Position numbers and translations under genes: made by a program
Part shown: piece by piece, positions 17,769 through 26,697 of the stretch
Layout: every line of letters starts with the position of its first letter
Numbering within the stretch: the stretch's first letter is position 1
From: Paraburkholderia podalyriae
GTDB lineage: Bacteria > Pseudomonadota > Gammaproteobacteria > Burkholderiales > Burkholderiaceae
Length of the DNA: 64,000 nucleotides
Reading direction: 5' to 3'
NCBI RefSeq assembly: GCF_014397785.1
Contig: NZ_VZQQ01000021.1
Location: 1 to 64,000 of the forward strand
The notes under the pieces: model-generated
Told to the model about the DNA's origin: nothing
The model's database searches: none
The model's input: only the letters and a program-made list of their open reading frames with translations

Positions 17769-19214
17769 CATTTAGCGAGTTGAAGGAAGCCGCGTGCGGA
17801 GCGTGAAAGCAACGTTATCGACGTGAAGTCGACGAACAGGCGCAGAACCATGAGAACAAAAAAGGCAGGCTTGATGCCGAGCCGAGCGATGGCGCGCAGC
17901 AGCCAGCGCAGGTTAGCCGACGGCGCACAGCACCGCATGCAGGGCGTCGCCAGTTTGCCCCTTCAGCCAGCAGCGTCGCATGCCGTGATCCTGCTGGACA
18001 TGGCCGTTGATCGGCTCGATGGCCTGACGCCGTTTGAGCCAGCGGCGCTGGGGTGCCGACAACGTCCTGCTCTTGCCGCGATGCACGACCTGTACCGGCG
18101 CCACGTCGGCATCGACGCCGCGAAACCCGAGATCGACCAGCGCCGTCTTCGCACGGGGTGCGCCCGGCACCTCCTGCAACAGGATCGATGTCTGCTCGAG
18201 CTGTTCAGCCAGGGTGTGGCCGTCGTAGGGGTTGCCCGGGAACGCCCGTGCGCCGACGATCAGGCCTTGCTTCTCTGTGATTGCCAGGCTGACCTTGACG
18301 CCGAACTCATAGGGCTGCCGCGCCTTGCCCTTCCCGATGCACTCGATTTCCGGGGCATGCAATGCGTACAGTTTGTTCTTCGGGCGCTGGCGGCGGATTC
18401 GCCACGCCCGTTCCAGCCAGACGCGAAGCTTGACCTGCTCTGACTCCGAGGCGTCAGGCAACTTGCGCTCGATGTCTCGCAGCAGTCGTCCCAGCACTGT
18501 GCGCTGTCGTTTGAGCACGCGACGCAGGCGCTTGAATTGTTTGGCGTGCACGTAGCCGCCAGCACGGCGACGCAGACGCTTGCCCTCGCGTTCGTAGGTC
18601 TGCTTCAGACTCAGACCCGCGCGCTGCGCCAATTGCACAAGTTTGGCCCGCGCCACATCAAGCAGGCGACTGTCGGTCGGATACGCGATCGCCTTCTCTT
18701 GGACTGTGGTATCAACAATCACGCGTTCGAATTCGGCGGGTGTTACCGCCTTCATGTGCACGGCGGCGGCGATCGTTGTGGCCAGCAATTCCTCGACACC
18801 CGCTTCGCCCAGCGCTTGCCGGAAACGCACCAGGTTGGTTGGGTCGCACGGCAGGCGGGGCTGAAAGTACTCTTCGCCGCAGAAGAACTGGAAGTACACG
18901 TCCTGCGCCCAACGCTCGCATACCGACTCGTCACTTTCGTTGTACGCGTGCTTCAGGTAGAGCAGGCCGACCATCAGGCGAACCGGCAGGCGCGGCCGGC
19001 CTGCCGCGCTCGGGCCAGCCCCCGCCAGCGTCGCCGCACTCCCGAACAGATCGACATCATCACTGACTCGCCCTTCGCGAGCACGCCGCTCGAACACCGG
19101 GGTCAGCGTTGCTTCGATCGACGCCCACGGCATTCGCGTGGCCAACACCGCCAGCGGGTGACGAAGATCAATCATCGCGTCCAGACGGCTGCGAAAAAAA
19201 TCGGGCGTGCTCAT
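17769..19214 (-). pseudogene. IS5-type transposase with a frameshift near its 3' end
   Basis: The frame from ATG 19214 (MSTPDFFRSRLDAMI) gives about 433 residues of a large IS5-type DDE transposase. The N-terminal LMVGLLYLKHAYNESDESVC, the catalytic VIVDTTVQEKAIAYP, VDLGFRGVDADV and IEPINGHVQQDHGMRRCWLK are all present. At 17913 a stop interrupts LCAVG. A two-base deletion explains it, since the other frame continues NLRWLLRAIARLGIKPAFF and ends at TGA 17769-17771. Only about 45 residues after the active site are lost, so activity is uncertain. Its left end interrupts the SET gene. I could not identify the inverted repeats. Confidence 0.75.
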
Positions 19215-19524
19215 CGGCGAGGCTCGCAAACTCCCGGAAAGAAAATCAGATCGATATTGCTTCTTGGAGTTCGACAGTCAACGAACTTCTTCCGATCACT
19301 TGCTGCAGCTGGCTCTGCGCAGTGCTGAAGGGGCGACTAAGCAGCCGTTGGCGACCTCATCCAATCGGCCATCTTGAGACACTCATAGGCGCGCCGCGGC
19401 GGACATTGCAACGTCGGCTTCGAGCCAGACAGCGGACGCTGGCCGATTGACCCTAGCTGCCGCATCGCCGGCTCAGCCGACTCGCGGACCGCAACCGCCA
19501 GAAAATTGCTCGCGCTGCGTGCAA
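19215..19524. other. Non-coding gap of 310 bp between transposase and kinase remnants
   Basis: No gene is supported. The segment about 19360-19500 resembles the type of non-coding sequence also present at 26.34-26.69 kb. Spurious short frames in it have a 'GQRPLSGSKPT' flavour that I associate with dispersed intergenic repeats of Burkholderiales. This link is from memory and not verified. Confidence 0.25.
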
Positions 19525-20361
19525 TCACGATGAAAGTTCTGGATAAACCGGCACCGTGAACTGAAAGACAGCGCCGCGCGGCACGTTGGCGCTCGCCCAT
19601 AATCGGCCGCCGTGTGCTTCGATGATCGAACGGCAGATTGACAGTCCCATCCCCAAACCGGCGGACTTCGTTGTGTAGAACGGGGCGAAAATGTGTTCGG
19701 CGGTGTCCGCGGCAAAGCCCGGCCCCGAATCGCGCACCGCCACGAGCACGCAGTCAGCGTCGGCTGTCCCGGTGGTGACTATTAATTCTCGTGCGCCATC
19801 GCTGACGCCGCTGATCGCCTCGATCGCGTTGATAACCAGGTTGAGGAGGACTTGTTGCAGTTCGACACGGTCTCCCTCGATCAAAGGCAAGCCGTCTGCG
19901 AGTTGCGTCTGTACCGAGGCGTCGCTCTTGTTTGCTGCGCCACGGGTTAGCTCGAGCACCCCGCGAATCGCCATGTTGAGGTCCACCGGTTCCTTCTGGG
20001 GTGGTGCCTTCTTGATCAGTGCACGGATCCGGCTGATCACGTCCCCCGCCCGACTGCCGTCGTCGACGATCCGGCGGAGCCCCTGCCGGACCTTCTCCAC
20101 GTCAGGCGGCTGGGCGCTCAGCCACCGCAGGCCAGCCTGGGCGTTGGTGACCGTCGCGGCGATCGGCTGGTTGACCTCATGGGCGATCGAGGCCGCGAGC
20201 TGGCCCATGGTGGCGACGCGGTTCGCGTGCGCCAGCTCCGTCTGCACCTCCCGGTAGCGCCGCTCGCTTTCGCGGGCTTCTTCCGCCGCCCGCTTGCGCT
20301 CGGTCAGATCGAGCACGAAAGCGACACCTTCCTTGCCACCTGATTCGATACTGGCCCGACC
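19525..20361 (-). pseudogene. Sensor histidine kinase, N-terminus missing
   Basis: The C-terminal half of a PAS-type sensor kinase. It begins with the end of a PAS domain (GVAFVLDLTERKRAAEEARE) and a coiled linker. The HisKA H-box follows (ASIAHEVNQPIAATVTNAQA, phospho-acceptor His). The ATPase domain has an N-box (LVINAIEAI), G1 (DSGPGF) and G2 (GLGMGLSI). The sensing part and usual start are absent. Upstream at about 20361 the frame passes without a stop into an IS630-type transposase fragment, giving a chimeric ORF. No response regulator is adjacent. A soluble fragment could be made from ATG 20418, but regulated function is unlikely. Confidence 0.75.
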
Positions 20362-20527
20362 GATCTGTGCCCCGCAGCGTTGGGCCTGCCCGACAATGGC
20401 CGGGTATTCGTCCCGCATCCACGACTCGACCAGTTCAGGGTCGCGTTGGTACGCGCTTTTTGCGACGGTGGGTTCAGAATCGGACAGATGAATCCTGGTG
20501 CCTAACGTGGGCGGTATGTAGTTTCAC
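20362..20527 (-). pseudogene. IS630-family transposase fragment fused to the kinase remnant
   Basis: In frame with the kinase remnant, upstream codons read RIHLSDSEPTVAKSAYQRDP, then ELVESWMRDEYPAIVGQAQR. This is the stretch just before the first catalytic Asp in IS630 transposases ('AYERDP...W...YPAI...A...GA.I'). It ends before the catalytic 'Y(F/W)xDE', where the kinase sequence starts. Confidence 0.6.
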
Positions 20528-20550
20528 GACCACCCGGTTCCAGGTGAAGT

Positions 20551-20690
20551 GGACCCGCGTTCATTAGCGTAGATGTCCGAGTGAATCAGACCGATACCAT
20601 CCCACCTGCTTTGGCTGCCGCTTCGACACGGTCCTTGAAGCTGAAGGGGCTGATTTCGGTCGGGCCAAACGGAAAGACGTCGCCGACTTT
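20551..20690 (-). pseudogene. TIM-barrel sugar epimerase/isomerase-like N-terminal fragment, frameshifted
   Basis: In one minus-strand frame the DNA encodes VGDVFPFGPTEISPFSFKDR, then VEAAAKAG. After a one-base deletion the adjacent frame continues WDGIGLIHSDIYANE. Joined, this matches the N-terminal strand-helix start of xylose-isomerase-like TIM barrels. It is only about 45 codons long and flanked by unrelated fragments. Confidence 0.5.
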
Positions 20691-21156
20691 CGAAGGTATC
20701 GGCTACGGCGAACTCGATTAGATATTCGACCTCTTGCTTCACGCCCGTCCATTCTTGGCGCAGCATGCGCACGGCCTCTTCGACGACATCATCATCAAGT
20801 TGGTAGTCGTCGATGTCGGTGATACCCGTGGCCGCCAGGTCGGTAGCCGATGCCTCGCCGTTAGAGATTTTGTAACGCACCGCGTCGGCAATCACGCCGG
20901 CATCGTCCGTCTCACCGCCCAGAACCTCCTCGGCGACTAAGCCAGCGATGCCATAAAGCACTTTCCAGTTCGCGGGCAGGTCCGGAAAGGGAATCCCCGA
21001 CGACAAAGCCGCCGCACGCATCACCTCGGGGCAGGTGCGAGTACGAAACTGACCGAGCCACGCCACCTCGTCCGGATTCCAGCTGTCGCTCTTCCACACT
21101 ACTGCGTCACCGGCACCGCCAAAGCGCTCGTAGACAATCTTGTGAGCCGCTTCATG
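20691..21156 (-). pseudogene. HExxH metallopeptidase-like gene, 5' end missing
   Basis: The frame starts exactly at a zinc-protease motif, HEAAHKIVYERFGG, with a stop codon (TAG) immediately before it. It runs on through WKSDSWNPDEVAWLGQF, IAGLVAEEVLGGE and a helical C-terminus (DVVEEAVRMLRQEWTGVKQE). Zinc peptidases of the M41/M50 style have this HExxH plus downstream 'AGxxAE' pattern. The upstream part has been removed at about 21157, and the downstream end runs into the epimerase fragment. Confidence 0.6.
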
Positions 21157-21569
21157 CTAAGCTGCTTACCGTTCTGACCGTCCACATCGAAGAAGGGATT
21201 GTCAAACGCGCATACAGCAACCTACGCGCCTCTTACGCAGCAGGCGGCATCAAGCGCATCGACTCTGCTCCCAGGCTCCAGAAAGTGCTCGTCACCGGAC
21301 AGCCATGCATCGGACGCAACCGGGATGACATCGTCGCTAACTTCACTGACTCCGAGACGATTCTTGCAACCGGATGTTCGAGCATCCTGAACGTCCCGGT
21401 AATCTGGATGGGAAAGATACTGGCTACTGTCAATCTCCTCCATACCGAAGACGGCTATTACCGGGATGAGCACATTCCGGTCGTACGATGCCTGGCTCAG
21501 GCAGCACTGCCTGCCTTTCTTTGCGTTGAGCCTTCTTCCGTCGAATCTCTTGAACTGAACCACCAGTAA
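21153..21569 (+). pseudogene. GAF-domain protein, 5' end missing
   Basis: The frame contains KRIDSAPRLQKVLVTGQPCI, FTDSETILATGCSSILNVPV and GKILATVNLLHTEDGYY, the later strands of a GAF sensor domain. It ends at TAA 21567-21569, 13 nt before the hydrolase gene. No start codon with a ribosome-binding site lies in frame before the domain. The sequence meets the peptidase relic on the other strand at about 21155. An in-frame ATG at 21285 could give a 94-residue product. It was probably the gene upstream of the hydrolase in an ancestral operon. Confidence 0.6.
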
Positions 21570-21582
21570 GGAACACACCATC

Positions 21583-23409
21583 ATGTCAGACCGCGATGAC
21601 AAGAACTCGGCCTGGACCGTGCCTCCGAGCCAATACCTCTCAAGCAGGCCTGCGCAGTTTCAGCTTCCAGCCGCACCAGAATCGCAGTACATCACCATGC
21701 GTGACGGCTGCCGTATTGCGGCTGACATTTACATCCCTCAAGCAGGTCCGCGAGCGGAGCAATTCCCGACGCTGCTCATCTTTACCCCTTACTACAGGCG
21801 TTTCGAGACAGACGGCAATGTTGCTGAGGCTGCGCCAGCCGCGGCCCGTTACCGGAATTTCTTCGTGCCTCGAGGGTACGCCGTCGTTGTCGTCGATGTC
21901 CGGGGCACTGGCGCGAGCTTCGGAACGCGCGATGCCCTTCGCTCTCCCACGGAACGCGATGACTACGGTAAGGTCGCAGAATGGACCGTCAAGCAACCAT
22001 GGTCGAACGGCGTCATCGGGTCGACTGGCATCTCGTACGTTGGCGCTGCCGCCTGCTTTCTTGCCAGTACAGGACATCCGGCTGTCAAAGCTATTGCGCC
22101 TCTATTCGGCGTCTCGGACATTTATAGTGAGCAGTTGTATCCGGGTGGCCTGGTTTCGAAGGTCTGGACTCAGGCGTACTCCACCCTCATGGTGGCAATG
22201 GACCACGACCGGCGCGACCTTATCCGTCAAATCTCGTACTACGAGGACCCCGGGCTGCAAGGCCCGCACCGCGTGGATGAAGATACCGACGGCAATCTGC
22301 TCGCCGCGGCTGTCCATGAGCATCACAGCAACTTTTCTCTCACGGACGCAGCGGGTGAGTTTGCATTCAGAGACGAGGGGATGCTTCACGACCCAGAGCT
22401 CACCCTCGCCGTTTGCAGCCCGTATCACTACCTCGACCAGATTTCACCCGATGTCCCCATTTACTCTGTTTCAGGCTGGTTCGATGGCGCGGGCTACGCC
22501 AACGGCGCGATTACGCGTTTTCTGACTCGCGCTAACCCGAAGGACCGACTGCTTCTGGGCCCATGGGACCACGGTGCCCGTACGAATGTCTCACCGTGGC
22601 GAGAGCAAGAGGCTCCGCAGTTCAATCTGCTCGCTGAGCTACTCCGGTTCTTCGACACGTATTTGATGGGCGAGGACGCAGGTCTGGATGCTGAGGCGCC
22701 GATACACTACTACAACGTTCATGCTGAACAGTGGCAGGCGACGGCGGTTTGGCCTCCAGTCTCAAAGCCCACTCGATTCAACCTGTCCGCCGGAAGCAAA
22801 CTGACCGAATCCTCGGCCGAACAATCCATAGATAGTTTCAAGGTTGATTTCGAAACATCGAGTGGCAAGCAAACGCGTTACGATTGCCTTGGCGCAGCGA
22901 CCATCGTTGACTATTACCCCGACTGGTCTGACTGTTCCGCCGCGATGTTGCATTACGAAACTGCGCCGGTGGCTGAACCGATGTCCGTCGCAGGACACGC
23001 AGTGGCAACCCTTCGAATGGCGGTCGACCAGGGTGACGCGTCGATATTCGTCTATCTGTCTGAAGTCGACGTCGAAGGGAACGTCTTCTACATGACGGAG
23101 GGAATGCTTCGCGCGATACACCGGAAAACGTCCGAAGCCCCCGCAGAATATGTAACTGCGTGGCCTTTCCGTTCATATCACCGCGCTGATGCATCTCGTC
23201 TTGAGGTTGGAGTTGCAACCGACTTCGTTATCCCGTTGCTCCCAGTTGCCTGGACGTTGAAAAAGGGGAGCAGATTGCGCGTATCAATTTCCGGTGCCGA
23301 TGCAGGTCACTTTGTACCGATGCCATATGGTCGCCCACCCGTCTTCTCGGTACACACTGGCATTGGTGGGAGCTTCGTCGAGGTGCCGCTTCAATCGGCC
23401 ATCGCGTAG
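21583..23409 (+). CDS. CocE/NonD-family alpha/beta hydrolase (X-Pro dipeptidyl-peptidase-like, S15)
   Basis: An intact 608-residue serine hydrolase. The alpha/beta-hydrolase part starts at DGCRIAADIYIPQA. The nucleophile lies in GSTGISYVGAA (Ser151). The acid lies in VSGWFDGAGY and the catalytic His in LLGPWDHGAR. The C-terminal third is the jelly-roll domain typical of X-Pro peptidases and cocaine esterase (LRVSISGADAGHFVPMPYG). Family members cleave esters or amides, and the natural substrate cannot be told. There is no signal peptide, so it is likely cytoplasmic. AAGGAACAC precedes ATG 21583. The GAF remnant just upstream suggests former co-regulation. Confidence 0.9.
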   Translation: MSDRDDKNSAWTVPPSQYLSSRPAQFQLPAAPESQYITMRDGCRIAADIYIPQAGPRAEQFPTLLIFTPYYRRFETDGNVAEAAPAAARYRNFFVPRGYAVVVVDVRGTGASFGTRDALRSPTERDDYGKVAEWTVKQPWSNGVIGSTGISYVGAAACFLASTGHPAVKAIAPLFGVSDIYSEQLYPGGLVSKVWTQAYSTLMVAMDHDRRDLIRQISYYEDPGLQGPHRVDEDTDGNLLAAAVHEHHSNFSLTDAAGEFAFRDEGMLHDPELTLAVCSPYHYLDQISPDVPIYSVSGWFDGAGYANGAITRFLTRANPKDRLLLGPWDHGARTNVSPWREQEAPQFNLLAELLRFFDTYLMGEDAGLDAEAPIHYYNVHAEQWQATAVWPPVSKPTRFNLSAGSKLTESSAEQSIDSFKVDFETSSGKQTRYDCLGAATIVDYYPDWSDCSAAMLHYETAPVAEPMSVAGHAVATLRMAVDQGDASIFVYLSEVDVEGNVFYMTEGMLRAIHRKTSEAPAEYVTAWPFRSYHRADASRLEVGVATDFVIPLLPVAWTLKKGSRLRVSISGADAGHFVPMPYGRPPVFSVHTGIGGSFVEVPLQSAIA

Positions 23410-23438
23410 AAGACGTTCCACGCCCTGAGGTTAAAGAA

Positions 23439-23456
23439 GCCCGCCGCGCGGCGGGC
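23439..23456 (+). terminator. GC-rich hairpin after the hydrolase gene
   Basis: A perfect 9+9 palindrome (GCCCGCCGC/GCGGCGGGC) lies 30 bp after the stop codon. It lacks a T-run, so it may act as a weak terminator or RNA-stabilising hairpin. Confidence 0.45.
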
Positions 23457-23911
23457 AACTTCAACAAAGCGACATTGCTGCGCCCACCCGAGCGCCACGC
23501 GAGTCGGAGCCTCCCGTGTGGTTTAAATCACTAATGGTCGAACCAGGTTACCGCATGTTCCGCGGGAATCTCTTCTACGTAGCTTCTTCGAATGTCACCA
23601 CGACGACGCTCAATAGCGGCCGCAGCGGGAGGCCGCCTGTGGAGAACAGGTGTTACGTCAAATCCGCGGTCGTAGACTAACCTCGATGCCGTCGCCTCAA
23701 CGCAACAGAGATCGACAGAAATCGACCCGTACGAATGAAGTACAGCAGTACTGCTTCCTTGCTGGCAGGACGGTTATCGGCATTGCTACGAATTTGTGAC
23801 AAATACTTCAGCAAATTGGAAGACCCTAATGCAGCCCGGAATGATGTCGTGCTGCACCTGCCTTCCTATACTCGCGTCGCTATTTCCACCTGAATCCGCT
23901 GGAGTTAATTC
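23457..23911. promoter_or_regulatory. Non-coding region upstream of the porin (455 bp)
   Basis: No gene is supported. It must hold the porin promoter. CTGGAG at 23899-23904 is a good ribosome-binding site. A TGTGA with a partial downstream partner (about 23796-23814) loosely resembles a CRP/FNR half-site, but is too weak to call. Confidence 0.3.
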
Positions 23912-25084
23912 ATGAAAAAAATCCCGGTCGCCCTCGCGCTCTCCGGTGCACTCGCCGCCTCGGCCGCCCATGCACAGAGTTCGGTCACCCTGTACGGCCT
24001 GATCGACGCTGGTCTGATGTATACCAACAACGTCAAGACCTCCGCCACGGCGCACGGCAGCCTTTTTCAGGCGACCAGCGGCACCATTAACGGCAGCCGG
24101 TTCGGTCTGCGCGGCGCCGAGGACCTCGGCGGCGGTCTGAAGGCCATTTTCGTGCTGGAAAACGGCTTCAACGTGCAGAACGGCAAGCTCGGCCAGGACA
24201 GCCGGATGTTTGGTCGCCAGGCGTTTGTCGGTCTGAGCAGCAACGAGTTCGGTACAGTGACGCTGGGCCGCCAGTATGACTCGGTGGTTGACTTCGTGGC
24301 ACCGCTGTCCGGCACGGCTGGCACGTTCGGCGACACGGGCTTCGCGCACCCGTACGACAACGACAACCTGAACCACACGCTGCGCATCAGCAACGCGGTC
24401 AAGTACATGAGCAACAACTATGCAGGCCTGAAGTTCGGCGGCCTCTACGCGTTCTCGAATAACACTGACTTCACCCAGAACCGTGCTTACAGCGCGGGCG
24501 CAAGCTACGACTATGGCCCGATCAAGGCGGCCGCCGGCTACCTGCAGATCAACGGCAACGGCGCCGCCCCCCAGGCGAACACCAGTGGCGCAGTAGACCT
24601 CGCCGAAGCGCCTACCCAGACGGGTGGTTTCAGGTTCGGGGCGGACGTTCAGCGCGTGATCGGCGCGGGTCTGAACTACACGTTCGGCCCGGCAGTGTTC
24701 GGCTTCGTGTACACGAACAGCCATTATCAAGGCACGCAATCGTTCAACCTCAACAACGGTTCGCAGCGCTTCAACAACTATGAACTGAACGCCAAGTACA
24801 CCCTGGCACCGGCAGTTACGCTGGGCATCACTGACACGTACACCGATGCCCATCTGTCAGGTGCGTTTAATGCGTCCGGCACGCACTACGGCACCGATCC
24901 GAAGTGGAATCAGGTCAATGTGCAGGCTGTCTATGCGCTTTCCAGGCGCACTGATGTTTACGCCGAAGGCATGTATCAGCACGCAATTGGCCAGAACGTT
25001 GTCGCCTTCATCAATACGTCGGGTGGTGCGTCGTCGACGGCGAACCAGGTGGTCGGCACGGTCGGGATGCGCACGCGGTTCTAA
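23912..25084 (+). CDS. Gram-negative trimeric porin (Burkholderia OmpC type)
   Basis: A 390-residue outer-membrane porin. The signal peptide is MKKIPVALALSGALAASAAH with cleavage after AHA-Q. The mature protein starts QSSVTLYGLIDAGL, the hallmark of betaproteobacterial porins. Alternating amphipathic strands fill the rest, with GSRFGLRGAEDLGGGLKAIF and FGTVTLGRQYDSV as conserved segments. It ends in VGTVGMRTRF, whose terminal Phe is the barrel-assembly signal. It would admit small hydrophilic solutes. It stands as a single gene, with hairpins downstream. Confidence 0.95.
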   Translation: MKKIPVALALSGALAASAAHAQSSVTLYGLIDAGLMYTNNVKTSATAHGSLFQATSGTINGSRFGLRGAEDLGGGLKAIFVLENGFNVQNGKLGQDSRMFGRQAFVGLSSNEFGTVTLGRQYDSVVDFVAPLSGTAGTFGDTGFAHPYDNDNLNHTLRISNAVKYMSNNYAGLKFGGLYAFSNNTDFTQNRAYSAGASYDYGPIKAAAGYLQINGNGAAPQANTSGAVDLAEAPTQTGGFRFGADVQRVIGAGLNYTFGPAVFGFVYTNSHYQGTQSFNLNNGSQRFNNYELNAKYTLAPAVTLGITDTYTDAHLSGAFNASGTHYGTDPKWNQVNVQAVYALSRRTDVYAEGMYQHAIGQNVVAFINTSGGASSTANQVVGTVGMRTRF

Positions 25085-25138
25085 GGAAGCCTGAGGCGGG
25101 ACGGATCTAGCCCTGTCGCAGGGCGCAACAGCAGTGTG

Positions 25139-25166
25139 TGCGCCGGCAAAAGCAACCGCCGGCGCA
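25139..25166 (+). terminator. Hairpin downstream of the porin gene
   Basis: An 8-bp stem (TGCGCCGG/CCGGCGCA) lies about 55 bp after the porin stop, followed by AATTAATCT rather than a full T-run. It could be a weak terminator. Confidence 0.45.
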
Positions 25167-25342
25167 AATTAATCTGGGCACGACCGATACAGCCTGATTG
25201 AAAAGGTCGCGTCCAGATGCGTTGGGACTCTCGTCGCGGGTCCTGACGAAACGGCAGTCACGGCGTAGTGAAAGCGGAGCGAGAGTCCGTGGACACACCT
25301 GCGCCGACGCGACTTTCTCCGGGAATTATTTTTGGCCCCGTC

Positions 25343-25366
25343 CCCGTCTGGACGGGCATTTTTTTT
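25343..25366 (+). terminator. Hairpin with long T-run about 260 bp after the porin
   Basis: CCCGT and ACGGG pair around a 4-nt loop (25343-25356) and are followed by a CA and about ten T residues. It is a strong rho-independent signal in form. The 180 bp between this and the previous hairpin holds no supported gene. Confidence 0.6.
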
Positions 25367-25461
25367 TACTGACGAGGGCGATACGTGTGATGTGAGCGGA
25401 GGCCGGTACATACGTTCCTTATATCTGATAATGTCCTCTATCCCATATGGGCTGGCCATTA

Positions 25462-26325
25462 GACGGTGTTAGGAACTTCGAAGTACTGGGATTGCATGGA
25501 CAAGCATAAGCATGGCGAAGACGACAAAATGCAGACCTGCGAGTGTTTCGGGCAAGCGTTCGTAGTCACGAGCGAGGCGTCGAAAGCGGTTGAGCCATCC
25601 GAAGCTGCGCTCGACTACCCATCGACGTGGCAACAGCACGAAACCCTTTTTCGCTTCATCGAGCTTGACCACCTGGAGATCAATTCCCTGAGCGCGCGCG
25701 GCCTGCGCAGGAGCTTCGCCCGTGTAACCCTGATCGGCAAAGGCCACTTTCACGGTTTCTCCCGTTGCCTGCTGCACCTGGCGCGCCAGCTCTATCACCT
25801 GTGCGCGCTCCTGCTCGTTGGCCGGCGTCACGTGTACGGCGAGCAACTGACCCAGCGTGTCGACCGCCATATGCACCTTGCTGCCACGCTTGCGCTTGTA
25901 GCCGTCATAGCCTGCGCGTGGACCGCTCTCACATGTCGATTGCATCGTACGGCCATCAAGGATCACCGCGCTGGGCTGCCCCCGCCGCCCCTGCGCGACA
26001 CGGATGATCGAACGAAGATCACTCACCATGCACTCGAAACAGCCGGCCGCCAGCCATCGTTGCGTCTGCTGGTACACGAGTTCCCACGGCGGAAAGTTGG
26101 TCGGCAGCATTCGCCACGCAGCCCCAGCGCGAGCCATCCAGCGCAACGCATTGAACATCTCGCGCAACTCGTATTTACGCTGTGGTGCACTCTCATCCAT
26201 CAACGTCAGATACGCTGCTACGAAGCTCCATTCTTCGTCTGACACGTCTGTCGGGTACGCTTTACGTTTCTCTCTTGTCATCCCTCCAGGGTACCAGGTT
26301 CTGACCGGAAGTTCCTAACACCGTC
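25462..26325 (-). mobile_element. IS5-family insertion sequence, intact (864 bp)
   Basis: Perfect 18-bp terminal inverted repeats (GACGGTGTTAGGAACTTC at 25462-25479 and its complement at 26308-26325) enclose one intact transposase gene. TA flanks both sides, consistent with a short target duplication as in the IS5 family. Confidence 0.93.
25469..26281 (-). CDS. IS5-family transposase
   Basis: A 270-residue DDE transposase. It begins MTREKRKAYPTDVSDEEWSF, the typical 'YPSDLTDAEW' N-terminus. The first catalytic Asp lies in AVILDGRTMQST. Downstream come KRKRGSKVHMAVDTLGQLL, the second Asp in KVAFADQGYTGE and the Glu region in RRWVVERSFGWLNRFRRLAR. The frame is intact inside perfect termini, so it is probably functional. 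Confidence 0.94.
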   Translation of the reverse strand: MTREKRKAYPTDVSDEEWSFVAAYLTLMDESAPQRKYELREMFNALRWMARAGAAWRMLPTNFPPWELVYQQTQRWLAAGCFECMVSDLRSIIRVAQGRRGQPSAVILDGRTMQSTCESGPRAGYDGYKRKRGSKVHMAVDTLGQLLAVHVTPANEQERAQVIELARQVQQATGETVKVAFADQGYTGEAPAQAARAQGIDLQVVKLDEAKKGFVLLPRRWVVERSFGWLNRFRRLARDYERLPETLAGLHFVVFAMLMLVHAIPVLRSS

Positions 26326-26697
26326 TAAAAAGGGCAATCAAAGCGCTGGCCGTGATGACACATTGCGGAAGCTCTGCCTCGGCGAGAAGCAACGGGGACG
26401 GACCGCTCCAACGGAAGTCATCGTCGGCCGGAATGGCCATCGAATCTTAGCCGCTGCATACAGCACTTGAAAATTGAGCTCGCTCGCCTGTCGAATCGTC
26501 GGTCGCCGTCGCTTTGCCAAAATGGCGGCTCGTCGCTCGTCAGCAGACGTTCGCCGACAGAGTGCGAAGGACCCTTCTTGGCCGGGTTGGGGCAGTGCCA
26601 CCGGTAATTCGCTCGGCGGAGACCGGCCATTGAGCAAGGGCGAACGAGCCCTTCGTTATTCAGATTGGATGGCGACCTCGACCGGCGGCTTGTGGCC
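26326..26697. other. Non-coding segment (372 bp) between two insertion sequences
   Basis: No gene is supported on either strand. Frames here give peptides such as ELPVALPQPGQEGSFALCRR, a style I recall from non-coding repeats scattered through Burkholderiales genomes. This identification is tentative. Confidence 0.3.
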
